Assembly (NCBI RefSeq): GCF_002531935.1
Contig: NZ_NWSV01000012.1
Span: 106,662-170,661, forward strand
Origin: Rhizobium chutanense
GTDB lineage: Bacteria > Pseudomonadota > Alphaproteobacteria > Rhizobiales > Rhizobiaceae
Reading direction: 5' to 3'
DNA: 64,000 nt
The position numbers and the translations under genes were made by a program. Position 1 is the first letter of the stretch; the number at the start of each line of letters is the position of its first letter. Positions 26,205 through 35,124 of the stretch are shown here, piece by piece. The notes beneath the pieces are model-generated. The model was not told the origin of the DNA. It worked only from the letters and a program-made list of their open reading frames with translations, and did not search any database.

Positions 26205-27449
26205 TCAACCCGGCCGTCTTCTGAAGACGTCGGCGGATCGGTCGCCGTGGCTGGACAGCTGTTGCTCGATGAGACCGGACAGACGATCGCGGAATACGGC
26301 GGAGGAGAATTTCAGCGAGTGCGCGCGGATTGCATGTGGATCGATATCGTCCTCGACCTCCTCGAATGCTGCCATCGTTTCCAAAAGGGCTTCCGTCGTC
26401 TGTTCGGCGAAACGAAAACCGACCTGCGGCGAGGACACGGTTTCCCTGGCGCCGCCGGCGTCGAAAGCCAAGACCGGCCGCCCGGATGCCATGGCTTCCA
26501 CCGGCAGGATGCCGAAATCCTCCGTGCCCGGAAACAACAGTGCGCGGCATCGCGACAGGTGGTCGCGTAGCACGTTGAAGGGCTGATGACCGAGAAACTC
26601 GACGGTCGGTCCGGCGATCGACTTCAGATAGGACAATTGTTCGCCCTCGCCGATCACGACCAGCTTCCGCCCGGCCTCGGTGCAGGCGCGCACCGCAATA
26701 TCCGGCCGCTTGTAGGTGGTCAGCTGTCCCGCATAGAGATAGAATTCGCCTTTGCCCTTCCCTAGCGCAAAATCGTCGGTGGCAACGGGCGGATGGATGA
26801 CGACGGATTCCCGGTCGTAGAAGCGGCGGATGCGGCTTGCGACATAATCGGAGTTGGCGACGAACATATCGACCCGCGAAGCGGTCGTCACGTCCCAGGC
26901 GCGCAACATCGGCGCGGTGATCGACATCAGGGCGCGACCCACCCAGGGAAGCCCATGGCGATAGACATGGAACTGATCCCAGATATAGCGCATCGGCGAA
27001 TGGCAGTAGCAGACATGGAGAGCGTCGGCGCGCGTGATGATGCCCTTGGCAGGCCCGGATTCGCTCGACAGCACCAGATCGTAATCCTGCAGATCGAACT
27101 GCTCGAGCGCGAAGGGCATCAGCGGCAGCATCTTGGTATAGTGCCGCTGCGCGCCGGGGATCTTCTGCAGGAAAGAGGTGCGGATGTTCCGCGTCTTCAG
27201 AAAATCGCTGATGCGGTCCCGATTGCAGACCAGGGTGAAGATATCGGCCTGCGGAAACATGCGGCATAGTTCTTCGACGACCTTCTCGCCGCCGCGCATC
27301 GAAACGAGCCAATAATGCACGATGGCGACGCGAAGCTGCCTGGTTTCACCTGCGCTTGCCGCATCGGTGACGCGTCTTTTCGCCATCACAGGCGCATCGC
27401 CGAGAAAGGCGCGCGCGTCGGGAAGAGAGGTTGTTGCATTGAGGGTCAA
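26205..27449 (-). CDS. Glycosyltransferase family 4 (TTG start)
   Basis: A GT-B retaining glycosyltransferase of 414 aa. The N-terminal domain begins at LRVAIVHYWLVSMRGGEKVVEEL, and the C-terminal domain has YAGQLTTYKRPDIAV and the EX7E motif in FPGTEDFGILPVEAMASGRPV. I place the start at TTG (27447-27449): AAGGAG sits seven bases upstream and it overlaps the preceding stop, so the two are coupled. The ATG at 27386 is the alternative. It probably adds one sugar of the exopolysaccharide repeat unit on the cytoplasmic face. The donor sugar is not predictable. Confidence 0.88.
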   Translation of the reverse strand: MTLNATTSLPDARAFLGDAPVMAKRRVTDAASAGETRQLRVAIVHYWLVSMRGGEKVVEELCRMFPQADIFTLVCNRDRISDFLKTRNIRTSFLQKIPGAQRHYTKMLPLMPFALEQFDLQDYDLVLSSESGPAKGIITRADALHVCYCHSPMRYIWDQFHVYRHGLPWVGRALMSITAPMLRAWDVTTASRVDMFVANSDYVASRIRRFYDRESVVIHPPVATDDFALGKGKGEFYLYAGQLTTYKRPDIAVRACTEAGRKLVVIGEGEQLSYLKSIAGPTVEFLGHQPFNVLRDHLSRCRALLFPGTEDFGILPVEAMASGRPVLAFDAGGARETVSSPQVGFRFAEQTTEALLETMAAFEEVEDDIDPHAIRAHSLKFSSAVFRDRLSGLIEQQLSSHGDRSADVFRRRPG

Positions 27450-28792
27450 CTGAATACTCCTTGTATCGCCACACCGTCCGCCAGTTCGGCAACCACATTG
27501 GTCGAAATCAGGCTGTGATATTCGGCAAGAAGCGCGTCGCGCCATTCCTCGTGCGACGAGGCGAGATCCGGCGACTTCAGGAAAGCCCGCTCGCTCATGG
27601 CACGGACCTCTTGCCCCGACATCCGGCTAAATCGCGCCAAAGTCTCGGCAAAGGCGTTTTCATCAGCCGTATCGCAGGCAAGCGCCATGCCGGCTCTTTC
27701 CATTTCCTCGGCGAGAAAGGCGCTGCGCGACATGATAACCGGCAGACCGCTCCTGGCCGCTTCGATGGCGACGAGACCGAACGGCTCGGGATAGCGCGAG
27801 GGCATCAACAGCGCACGTGCCTGGCGGATGGTCGGGCCGATTTCCGCATGCGACAGCCAGCCGACGGCCCTGACGTGATCTCCCGACGCTCTGACCAGCG
27901 GCATCAGCGGCCCGTCCCCGATCACGCAGAGCCTGGCGCCGGCTCTGCGCGTGGCAGCTATGGCGTCCTCTACGCCTTTCTCCTCGTCCAGCCGTCCGAT
28001 GAACACGAACTCGTCATTGGCCTCCGCCTCGATGCGTTTGATCGAGAGCGGCGCGACGGGATTGCGGATCGTCGTCAGCCGTTCGGGCCGATAACCGGCG
28101 CCGACGAGAAAGCCGGCCATCTTCTCGTGCAGCAGGATTATCCGGCCGAAATCGGCCTGATGCTTCAACAGCCGGAGGATATTGGAGCCGCGGGCGACCC
28201 GCCACAATTTGTGCGAATAACTTCTCTTGTCGCAGGCCGTCGCAATGCAGCTTCCGCCGAGCGGGCGGCGCTGGCAGATCTCCTGCGCCTGGTAGTCGAA
28301 GAAGGCGCCGTTGGGGCAAGCCGTGAAAAAATCATGCGCATGAACCACGCATCGTCCGGCGACCGGCGCCAGCGCCCTGAAAATTGCAGGAGACAAGATC
28401 TGGTGCCAGCCATGCACGTGGTAGACGGTATTGGCGGTATCCTCTGCAGCAATCCAGTTCGCGACCATGCGGACGGCAGCGCCGTTGTGAATGCCGGTGA
28501 CGAACGCCTTCGCACGCTCGGCGCTCAGCAGGTCGCGGCTGTTCAGCCCGACCATCGAGACCCCCAGTGCAACGAGCTCCGCATTGGCGGCGTCATCCCC
28601 GCAAATATAGGTCACCGGGATGTCGAGCCCGCGGAAAAGCTTGGCAGACAGCACCGCCAGGCCTGTCGCACCACCTCTGGCCACCGAGTAGTCGTCGATG
28701 ATGACCACGCGATCGATCCTTGTCGTGCCGGGGCCGGGAAAGCGGCCGACGCTTGCGGTGGATCGGATGGCCTCGGACGGAGACAGGCGCAT
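27446..28792 (-). CDS. Glycosyltransferase family 4
   Basis: A 448-aa GT-B glycosyltransferase. Recognisable parts are the N-terminal RVVIIDDYSVARGGATGLAV, the donor-domain start FVFIGRLDEEKGVEDAIAAT, and the EX7E motif in SRYPEPFGLVAIEAARSGLPVI. Unusual is a cysteine-containing insertion (VHAHDFFTACPNGAFFDYQA, then CQRRPLGGSCIATACDK), a pattern also seen in some rhizobial GT4 proteins. The ATG at 28792 shares one base with the stop of the Crp/Fnr gene (TGATG). It is the second gene of the regulator-led polysaccharide operon. Confidence 0.88.
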   Translation of the reverse strand: MRLSPSEAIRSTASVGRFPGPGTTRIDRVVIIDDYSVARGGATGLAVLSAKLFRGLDIPVTYICGDDAANAELVALGVSMVGLNSRDLLSAERAKAFVTGIHNGAAVRMVANWIAAEDTANTVYHVHGWHQILSPAIFRALAPVAGRCVVHAHDFFTACPNGAFFDYQAQEICQRRPLGGSCIATACDKRSYSHKLWRVARGSNILRLLKHQADFGRIILLHEKMAGFLVGAGYRPERLTTIRNPVAPLSIKRIEAEANDEFVFIGRLDEEKGVEDAIAATRRAGARLCVIGDGPLMPLVRASGDHVRAVGWLSHAEIGPTIRQARALLMPSRYPEPFGLVAIEAARSGLPVIMSRSAFLAEEMERAGMALACDTADENAFAETLARFSRMSGQEVRAMSERAFLKSPDLASSHEEWRDALLAEYHSLISTNVVAELADGVAIQGVFS

Positions 28793-29529
28793 CACTTCAC
28801 CGAAACCGCGCCGTTGGCACAGGCCTCCAGCGCCTTTCGGTTGAGAATGCGGATCTTGCCCTGTCCCCCGTCGATGATCTTGCCTTCCCGCAGGCGCCGC
28901 AGGCATTGATTGACCTTCTCGCGGGAGGCCGGCAGTGTCGCGGCCAGATCGTTTTGCGAGATGATCAGCTCGTCCCCGCTGTTTGCCGCATCTTTTCCAT
29001 AAACGGCGGAGAGCCGCAGCAGCGTGCTCGCCAGCCTCGACTGCAGGCTCGACGCCGCATTCGCGATGATCCGCAGCTCGAGCTCCGAAATACGCGCCAG
29101 CGCCCTGGAGAAGACCTTTTCGCGAAAGCAGGGATCGCTGGCATACATGTCGCGCAGAAGGCGGCCCTCGAAGAAATGCAGCTCGCAGTTGGAAGCAGCT
29201 CGGTATTCGAGGCTCAGCGTCTGCCGGCGCAGAACCTCGAGCTCGCCGATCAGGCCTGATTTCGGGATGATCTCAACGATGAATTCCCTGCCGTCGGGCA
29301 GCATCGTGCTTGCGCTGACCACCCCCGTATGCACGCGGGCGAACATATCGATCAGGACGCCGGCTCCGGCGATGACCTCGCCGCGCCGGAAGCGCCGGAC
29401 GCTCGACCGGCAGGAAAGGAATTCATCGTCGAGCACGATGCGGCTGCCGAGATGCATACCGCCCTTCGCCGAAATCGCCGCCTTGCCGATGCCGGCCCTG
29501 CGATCTGATGCGTGTGTCATCCCATCCAT
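28792..29529 (-). CDS. Crp/Fnr-family regulator, copy 1
   Basis: A 245-aa regulator with a cyclic-nucleotide-binding-like domain (VRRFRRGEVIAGAGVLIDMFARVHTGVV through IGELEVL) and a C-terminal helix-turn-helix (SQNDLAATLPASREKVNQCLRRLREGKI). The cAMP-contact Arg-Ser of E. coli CRP is not conserved (LSLEYRAAS occupies the site), and FNR-type clustered cysteines are absent; the ligand is unknown. The start MDGM is chosen because GGAG lies eight bases upstream; copy 2 (39596-40348) has the same MDGM start and spacing. It heads the minus-strand operon of glycosyltransferases and is divergent from the ExoY-like gene, so it likely controls both polysaccharide operons. Confidence 0.88.
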   Translation of the reverse strand: MDGMTHASDRRAGIGKAAISAKGGMHLGSRIVLDDEFLSCRSSVRRFRRGEVIAGAGVLIDMFARVHTGVVSASTMLPDGREFIVEIIPKSGLIGELEVLRRQTLSLEYRAASNCELHFFEGRLLRDMYASDPCFREKVFSRALARISELELRIIANAASSLQSRLASTLLRLSAVYGKDAANSGDELIISQNDLAATLPASREKVNQCLRRLREGKIIDGGQGKIRILNRKALEACANGAVSVK

Positions 29530-30004
29530 GCGCATAACTCCGAGTACTCGAATGACGATAGGCAATGCTGCACCGCAGCATTTATATTGAATTAACAATC
29601 AAGTCAAATAATATCACCGATATACAGCGTAAAGATAAAGTCTAGATTTAGCCAAAAGACCAAAAATACATCATATTTTTAGTATCTAAACATTGATACA
29701 GCCGATTTAACAATCACACGATTGAAGATTGTGATTACTAAAAAGCCTCGTGCATCAAAAAGCAGCAATCGCCAAAAATGATGACATCAATAATATAGAT
29801 GAATTTTAGTTGAATAATCATCCATAAGTAGGTTTGATCGCGATTTAGAATGATAATAAGTTGATCCAAGCGCAGTCAAAATTCTCTTCTGTCGTTTTAG
29901 TAGCATAAAGAATTTATTAAGGATTATGACCTTGGTAACAGACAACCAGAGTGCGGCGCAGCAAAGTTTGAACCGTTCTTAATCGGAAAGTTTTGGAGAT
30001 CCCG
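29530..30004. promoter_or_regulatory. AT-rich divergent control region 1
   Basis: A 475-bp spacer, markedly richer in A/T than the coding DNA around it, between regulator copy 1 and the ExoY-like gene. On the minus strand TATTTGACTT followed by TATAAA-like sequence could be the regulator promoter, and the same TATTTGACTT occurs at the equivalent place in control region 2. The plus-strand side holds the conserved motif at 29922-29936. No gene is seen. Confidence 0.6.
29922..29936 (+). promoter_or_regulatory. Conserved upstream motif, copy 1
   Basis: GATTATGACCTTGGT, followed by one variable base and ACAGACA, ends 68 bases before the ATG of the ExoY-like gene. The same 15 bases and trailing ACAGACA occur at 40715-40729 before the second ExoY-like gene, in otherwise dissimilar AT-rich sequence. 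It is probably an operator or promoter core for the linked Crp/Fnr proteins, or an mRNA leader element. Confidence 0.6.
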
Positions 30005-30706
30005 ATGGCATGGGAAGCACATAGTTTCGAGTCATGGTCGCGTGTCGGACGGTCCGCCGAAGGCGACGACCTCCATGCGTCCCAGCCTCGTGCCGCAGGC
30101 CGATCGTCCAAACGCGCACTCGATCTCCTGATGGCGATTACCGCCCTGATCCTGCTTTCGCCGCTTCTGCTGCTCGTCGCAATGATCGTGAAGATCTCCG
30201 ACCGCGGCCCGATCTTCTATTCCCATACGCGCATCGGCTTCGGCGGGGCGCCATTCGGATGCCTCAAGTTTCGCACGATGAAGACCGATGCGAGCGCTCA
30301 GCTTGCCGAATTGCTGCAAAACAACCCGGCTGCGCGAAGCGAATGGGAAGCCACGCGCAAACTGAAGGATGACCCGAGAATCACGGCCGTCGGCGAGATC
30401 CTGAGGCGATCGAGCATCGACGAGCTTCCCCAGCTGATCAATGTCGTACGGGGCGAAATGAGCCTGGTCGGCCCCCGGCCGATCACCGCCGAGGAATTGC
30501 CGCGCTACGGCGAGCATATCTGGGCCTATATGGCCTTCCGTCCCGGGCTCACCGGTCACTGGCAGACCAGCGGGCGCAACGATGTCAGCTACGAGCACCG
30601 GGTTTCCCTCGACGTTCACTACATCGACAATTGGTCGCTCGGACGGGACTTCGTCATCATCGCCAAGACCATTCCCGCTCTGTTTACGCAGCGTGGCTCG
30701 TATTGA
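30005..30706 (+). CDS. ExoY-like polyprenyl-phosphate sugar-1-phosphate transferase, copy 1
   Basis: The initiating transferase of exopolysaccharide synthesis, 233 aa, which puts the first sugar phosphate on undecaprenyl phosphate at the inner membrane. It has the membrane anchor (KRALDLLMAITALILLSPLLLLVAMIV), the basic loop KFRTM, the conserved DPRIT, and the catalytic Asp-Glu in SSIDELPQL. The GPRP motif and the closing LTGHWQTSGRNDVSYEHRVSLD segment are also present. The ATG at 30005 has GGAG eight bases upstream; a TTG four codons earlier is less likely. All catalytic positions are intact, in contrast to copy 2. It starts the plus-strand operon. Confidence 0.9.
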   Translation: MAWEAHSFESWSRVGRSAEGDDLHASQPRAAGRSSKRALDLLMAITALILLSPLLLLVAMIVKISDRGPIFYSHTRIGFGGAPFGCLKFRTMKTDASAQLAELLQNNPAARSEWEATRKLKDDPRITAVGEILRRSSIDELPQLINVVRGEMSLVGPRPITAEELPRYGEHIWAYMAFRPGLTGHWQTSGRNDVSYEHRVSLDVHYIDNWSLGRDFVIIAKTIPALFTQRGSY

Positions 30707-30711
30707 GCATT

Positions 30712-30771
30712 AAAGGGGAGAACTGCCGATCGTGCCCGAAATCGGAAGGCACGTTCCTCCCCCGCCCCTTT
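30712..30771 (+). promoter_or_regulatory. Nested stem between exoY-like and wzc-like genes
   Basis: Outer arms AAAGGGG (30712-30718) / CCCCTTT (30765-30771) enclose an inner stem CGTGCC (30731-30736) / GGCACG (30748-30753). It could be a partial terminator or mRNA-processing site that separates expression of the initiating transferase from the rest of the operon. There is no clear T-run. Confidence 0.4.
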
Positions 30772-30840
30772 CAAGCTGAAACTACCTGGTCACCCGGCAC
30801 CTGATGCCCTCGTGATATCGCCATTTTGGATGAGCACAAC

Positions 30841-32598
30841 ATGACCTCAAGCACGATCTTCAGTGGTGTTTCTCCGATATCTCTGCCCGCCGCAGCCGCT
30901 GGCGGGAATTCGCCGCTGACATTGAGGGACATGCTCTTCTTTCTCAGGATGCGCTGGCTGTGGATCGTGGCAACGACGATCGCCTTCCTCGCAGTGGCTG
31001 GGAGCTACCTGCTGACCGCCGAACCGAGTTTTGTTGCCAGCACGCAGCTCGTGATTTTCCCCCAGGTGAGCGGCTCCGAAGCACAGAGGGCTTTCGCAGA
31101 AGATGCATTCATAGAGGGGCAGCTGGAAATTGCCAGATCCAGCGATGTCGTCGGCGGAACGGTAAGGGCCCTGGATCTCGATACCGACCCTGACTTTGTC
31201 GATCAAACGCCTTCGCTGCAGGACAGGGCGAAAAACTGGTTGCTGGGGATCTCTTCGGAACCGGATGTGTCTCAGGAAACGGCAATCGCAGGAACGCATG
31301 AAAGACGGCCGCAGACGGAGCAGGAGCGGATCTACGACCGGGCGATCGCGACGCTGGCGAACATGGTGGGAATACGCCGGATCGGCAGCTCGACGATCAT
31401 CGAGATATCGGCTGCGGCGTCGACCCCTCAGAAAGCCGTCGACATCGCCGACGCGCTCGCCAGGCAATATATCCAGAAGAATATCTCGATGAAGGCCAAT
31501 GCCTCGCGGCAATACAGCGAATGGCTGGAAAAATTCGTCAGCGAGCAACAGCGTGGACTGGCCGAAGCTGCCAGCGCCCTGGCGAGCTTCACCAGCAATC
31601 CACGCGATCAGTTCAAGCTTGCCGAGTTGCAGAGCGCGACCGATGCTCGCCGCACGCTCTATGAAAATACCTTGAACCAGCTGACGGAAGCCAGGCAGCG
31701 CATCACCTACCCGGTATCCGACGCCACGATCGTCTCGCGGGCCACGCTGCCTCTTTCCAAGGCCAGACCACGCAGCGCGCTCATCATCGCCTTTGCCGCG
31801 GCGGTTGGTCTTGGCGCCGGCTTGGCACTTGCCATGATAAGGCATGCCGGCGATCGCCGGATCGTCCGCCCCCATCAGATCGCGGAAGCCGGCGAGTTGC
31901 TCTTGGTCATGATGATCGAGACATCGAAGAAGACTGAGGGTGGACATCCCCCACGTTTCCTCGCCGCCGGCACGGGCAGCAGCGCGGCAGCCGCCTATCC
32001 AGTTATTCCCGGCATGGCGGAACTGAGCGCGACTGTCGTCGGTCTTCGGCGCAAGCGCCGGGTCGTCATTGGGATCGTCGCCGTCAATCCCGGCGGCGGG
32101 GCATCGACCGTAGCATACGAACTTGCCGTGCTGTCGTCGGTATCAGGGGCTCGGACGCTGCTGATCGATGCGGCCGCGCAGAAGTCCTCGCTCAGCAAAT
32201 CGATTGCGCCCCATAGTTCAACGGGCCTCGTTGATGTCCTCGACAATGGCGAACTGATGCAGACGGCGGCAGTGCCCCTCACCCCGACGCTGAAATTCCT
32301 TCCCCTCGGCGAGGTCGAAGCGGTGACGCCGGCCGTTCGCCTGAGTTCGCGCCGCACGCAGTTGAGCTTCGCCGAGCTGAAAAAGGAGTTCGACGCCATA
32401 TTCGTCGACATTTCCGCATTCTCCGCTTCGCCTGATGCCAATGCGATCGCACCGGAGCTGGACGGTGTCCTCGTCGTCACTTCGCACGGGCGCACCTCGA
32501 TCGACGAAACCATGCGCGTCATCGACACCCTGCGCAATGTCGGCGCCGAGATCCTCGGTGTGATCATCAACCATGCACCGAAGAGAATGCAGTCATGA
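30841..32598 (+). CDS. Wzz/Wzc-like chain-length protein with degenerate kinase domain
   Basis: A 585-aa inner-membrane polysaccharide co-polymerase. The N-terminal Wzz domain has TM1 in LRMRWLWIVATTIAFLAVAGSYLL, a coiled-coil periplasmic part, and TM2 in ARPRSALIIAFAAAVGLGAGLALAMI. The C-terminal third aligns in layout with a BY-kinase: VAVNPGGGASTVAYELA stands where Walker A (GEGKST) should be, TLLIDAAAQ at Walker A' and FDAIFVDISAF at Walker B. The essential lysine is Ala, and no C-terminal tyrosine cluster is present, so ATP hydrolysis and autophosphorylation are unlikely. The ATG at 30841 is preferred over a TTG at 30826. It is coupled by a 4-bp overlap to the next gene. Confidence 0.85.
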   Translation: MTSSTIFSGVSPISLPAAAAGGNSPLTLRDMLFFLRMRWLWIVATTIAFLAVAGSYLLTAEPSFVASTQLVIFPQVSGSEAQRAFAEDAFIEGQLEIARSSDVVGGTVRALDLDTDPDFVDQTPSLQDRAKNWLLGISSEPDVSQETAIAGTHERRPQTEQERIYDRAIATLANMVGIRRIGSSTIIEISAAASTPQKAVDIADALARQYIQKNISMKANASRQYSEWLEKFVSEQQRGLAEAASALASFTSNPRDQFKLAELQSATDARRTLYENTLNQLTEARQRITYPVSDATIVSRATLPLSKARPRSALIIAFAAAVGLGAGLALAMIRHAGDRRIVRPHQIAEAGELLLVMMIETSKKTEGGHPPRFLAAGTGSSAAAAYPVIPGMAELSATVVGLRRKRRVVIGIVAVNPGGGASTVAYELAVLSSVSGARTLLIDAAAQKSSLSKSIAPHSSTGLVDVLDNGELMQTAAVPLTPTLKFLPLGEVEAVTPAVRLSSRRTQLSFAELKKEFDAIFVDISAFSASPDANAIAPELDGVLVVTSHGRTSIDETMRVIDTLRNVGAEILGVIINHAPKRMQS

Positions 32599-33617
32599 CC
32601 TCGACTTCGGCAGGAGCAACCAGGCAGGGCGATTTGCTCAGGCCGGCGTCTATTCCCGACAGCCCTGAAACCATGGGCGCGCGCGGGCGCCGCCCATTGC
32701 GCATTGCCGTGGGGATCGCTTCGGCAGGCCGCCCCTCGATATTGCGGGAAACGGTCGATTATCTCACCAGCCTGCCGGATCAGGCGGACCGGCTGATCGT
32801 CTGCGTGCCCATGATCGACGATGCCGCCGGGCTCGCCGACCGCCCCGACCTAGACGTCATCGTCGGCAGCCGTGGCCTGACCTCCCAGCGCAACAGGATC
32901 ATCGAGGCCGCTGCGGCCGATACCGATATTCTGATCTTCCTCGACGACGACTTCATCCCCGCCGCAACCTTCCTGTCGCGGATTGCCGCCGTCTTTGCGG
33001 CAAAGCCCGACGTAGCAATCGCCACCGGCGAAGTCCTGGCCGACGGCGTCCTCGACGGCGGCCTCAGCATGTCGAAGGCCCTGCAGGTTCTCGAAACCGC
33101 CGGCGAAGGCGCCGAAAGGGTGACGGAGGTCTATAACGCGTACGGATGCAACATGGCGGTTCGCCTTTCATCCGTTCTCGAGCACGGTCTGACTTTTGAC
33201 GAGCAGCTGCCGCTCTATGGCTGGCTCGAGGATGTCGATTTCAGCCGGTCCATCGCCCGCTACGGCAGGTCGGTGCGTATCGACGGCGCCCGCGGCGTGC
33301 ATCTCGGCGTCAGATCCGGGCGCCAGCCCGGCCGAAGACTCGGTTATTCGCAGGTTGCCAATCCCGTCTATCTGATCCGCAAGGGCACGATGTCGAAAGG
33401 CCGTGCAATCGCCCAGATCGGCCGCAACATCCTGGCAAACGCCTCGGGCCTCTTGTTCAAAGACCGCTTGGTCGACCGGTGGGGACGGTTCAACGGCAAT
33501 GTGCTGGCGCTGGCCGATCTTCTTGTCGGCCACGCCTCTCCGTCCCGCATTCTCGAACTCGGCAATCCGTTGCCGCGCGAGATGCCCTCCCCGTCCATCG
33601 CAACGAAACGGAGATAG
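32595..33617 (+). CDS. Glycosyltransferase family 2
   Basis: A GT-A inverting glycosyltransferase of 340 aa. It begins its catalytic domain at LRIAVGIASAGRPSILRETVDYL, has SQRNRIIEAA, and the donor/metal motif DILIFLDDDFIPA (the DDD in place of DxD). ED in YGWLEDVDFSRSI is the probable catalytic base. It has no transmembrane segment, so it acts at the cytoplasmic membrane face on the lipid-linked repeat unit. The start overlaps the previous stop (ATGA). Confidence 0.88.
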   Translation: MTSTSAGATRQGDLLRPASIPDSPETMGARGRRPLRIAVGIASAGRPSILRETVDYLTSLPDQADRLIVCVPMIDDAAGLADRPDLDVIVGSRGLTSQRNRIIEAAAADTDILIFLDDDFIPAATFLSRIAAVFAAKPDVAIATGEVLADGVLDGGLSMSKALQVLETAGEGAERVTEVYNAYGCNMAVRLSSVLEHGLTFDEQLPLYGWLEDVDFSRSIARYGRSVRIDGARGVHLGVRSGRQPGRRLGYSQVANPVYLIRKGTMSKGRAIAQIGRNILANASGLLFKDRLVDRWGRFNGNVLALADLLVGHASPSRILELGNPLPREMPSPSIATKRR

Positions 33618-33621
33618 ATCA

Positions 33622-35001
33622 ATGCAGCCTCCATCCCGGTCCGATCGCCTCGTCTCCGCGGCACTCGCTTTGCTGGCATTCTGCTGCCTGACCGGCTGGA
33701 GCGTCGCCCATGCACAAACATTCACCCTCGTGCCGGAAGACAAGGTAAGACTGCGCGTCGTCGAATGGCGCTCATCGGATTCCCGCTATGCGAGCTGGGA
33801 AGCTCTCGACGGCGTCTACACCATCGATGATACCGGCGACCTGTCGATCCCGATCGCCGGCCACGTACAGACAACCGGAAAGACGACCGAAGAGCTCGCC
33901 GATGCCATCGCCGGCGCACTGGCCGAAAAGGCCAACCTTCCCGGCAAGCCATATATTGCCCTGGAAATTGCCGAGCATGCCCCGATCTTCGTGACCGGAA
34001 CGGTGCAAACGCCCGGGCGCTATCCTTTTGAACCCAACATGACGGTCATGAAGGCGGTCAGCATCGCTGGCGGCTTCCTGCGGGAACGCGAGGACAATAC
34101 CTATTTCGAGCGCGACCGGATCCAGGCTGCCGGCGCCTACCGAACCGCCGTTCTCAACCGGCGCGATCTCTTGATGCGGCAGGCGCGGCTGCGCGCGGAG
34201 ATCGCCGGCGAGCAGAGTTTCGAGATCCCCGCCGAGCTCGCCGGAACGGCCGATGTCGACAAGCTGAAGGCACAGGAATTGAACCTGATGCGGCTGCGGC
34301 GTGTCGATATCGATAGCCAGATCGAAGCGGCAAACGACCTCACCCGTCTCTATGGCCAGCAGGTCGAGTCGCTTACGGCCAAGATCAGTTCGCAAAAACG
34401 GCAGATCGACCTTGCCCAGAAGGAACTGGACAACGTCAATAACCTGATGAGCAAGGGCCTTGTGAGCAACTCCCGTCAGGTTTCGGTCGACCGCTGGGTG
34501 GCGGATGCGCAAGGCACCTTGATCGATCTCGAAGTCGCACTGACCACGGCCCGTCAGGGCCTCAGCGAAGCCGACCGTTCGAAGATCAACATCGTCAACA
34601 GGCAGAACAGCGAAAACCAGGAACTGCTCAACCAGGTCAATCTCGCGATCGGCAGGGCGGCGATCGATATCCAGGTGGCCCAGCTTCTGGGCGAACAGGC
34701 CGGCTATGACGCTCAACTGGCCCAGATCAATACCGACACGCCGGGTCTCGGCAAAGCGCAGAAGAACTACAGGATCGTGCGTCGCAATGACGACGGAACC
34801 TCTCGCAACATCGCGGCGGACGAGCAAACGGCATTGCTGCCGCACGATCTCGTCGAGGTCGGCTTAGACACGAGTCTTCCGGCGCCACCTCCGTCGTCGC
34901 AGACCGCGCCGCAGAAACAGAGCTCGGCTGCCCCGTCCTCCGATGTGGCCGGGGATAATCGGCCGGCTCCCGGCTGGCTATCGCCGACAGGATCGAATTA
35001 G
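33622..35001 (+). CDS. Polysaccharide export protein, ExoF/Wza-like
   Basis: A 459-aa exported protein. After the signal peptide (MQPPSRSDRLVSAALALLAF, then CCLTGWSVAHAQ) come the Poly_export domain (VPEDKVRLRVVEWRSSDSRY... DDTGDLSIPIAGHVQTTGKT) and an SLBB-like repeat (APIFVTGTVQTPGRYPFEPNMTVMKAVSIAGGF). A long coiled coil from about residue 210 to 350 is followed by a Pro/Ser/Gln-rich tail. This arrangement is like Sinorhizobium ExoF rather than the short Wza. It should act with the Wzz/Wzc-like protein to export the polymer across the periplasm and outer membrane. GGAG lies eight bases before the ATG; the frame is also open upstream within the preceding gene, but without similarity. Confidence 0.88.
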   Translation: MQPPSRSDRLVSAALALLAFCCLTGWSVAHAQTFTLVPEDKVRLRVVEWRSSDSRYASWEALDGVYTIDDTGDLSIPIAGHVQTTGKTTEELADAIAGALAEKANLPGKPYIALEIAEHAPIFVTGTVQTPGRYPFEPNMTVMKAVSIAGGFLREREDNTYFERDRIQAAGAYRTAVLNRRDLLMRQARLRAEIAGEQSFEIPAELAGTADVDKLKAQELNLMRLRRVDIDSQIEAANDLTRLYGQQVESLTAKISSQKRQIDLAQKELDNVNNLMSKGLVSNSRQVSVDRWVADAQGTLIDLEVALTTARQGLSEADRSKINIVNRQNSENQELLNQVNLAIGRAAIDIQVAQLLGEQAGYDAQLAQINTDTPGLGKAQKNYRIVRRNDDGTSRNIAADEQTALLPHDLVEVGLDTSLPAPPPSSQTAPQKQSSAAPSSDVAGDNRPAPGWLSPTGSN

Positions 35002-35124
35002 GAGGCGGCTGTGATGATCGACGACAGCGGGCGGCTATCGCCTCGTGCATCACGCCGAAAGACGGATGCCGGTTTTCAGCAAAAGCAGTCTCGGCCGCTC
35101 ACCCTCCGGATCGGGATCTGAAGC

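Noticed and set aside
26137..27312. 391-codon minus-strand frame overlapping the GT4 gene
   Set aside because: Out-of-frame shadow of the glycosyltransferase with Arg-rich translation; the GT4 frame carries the EX7E motif.
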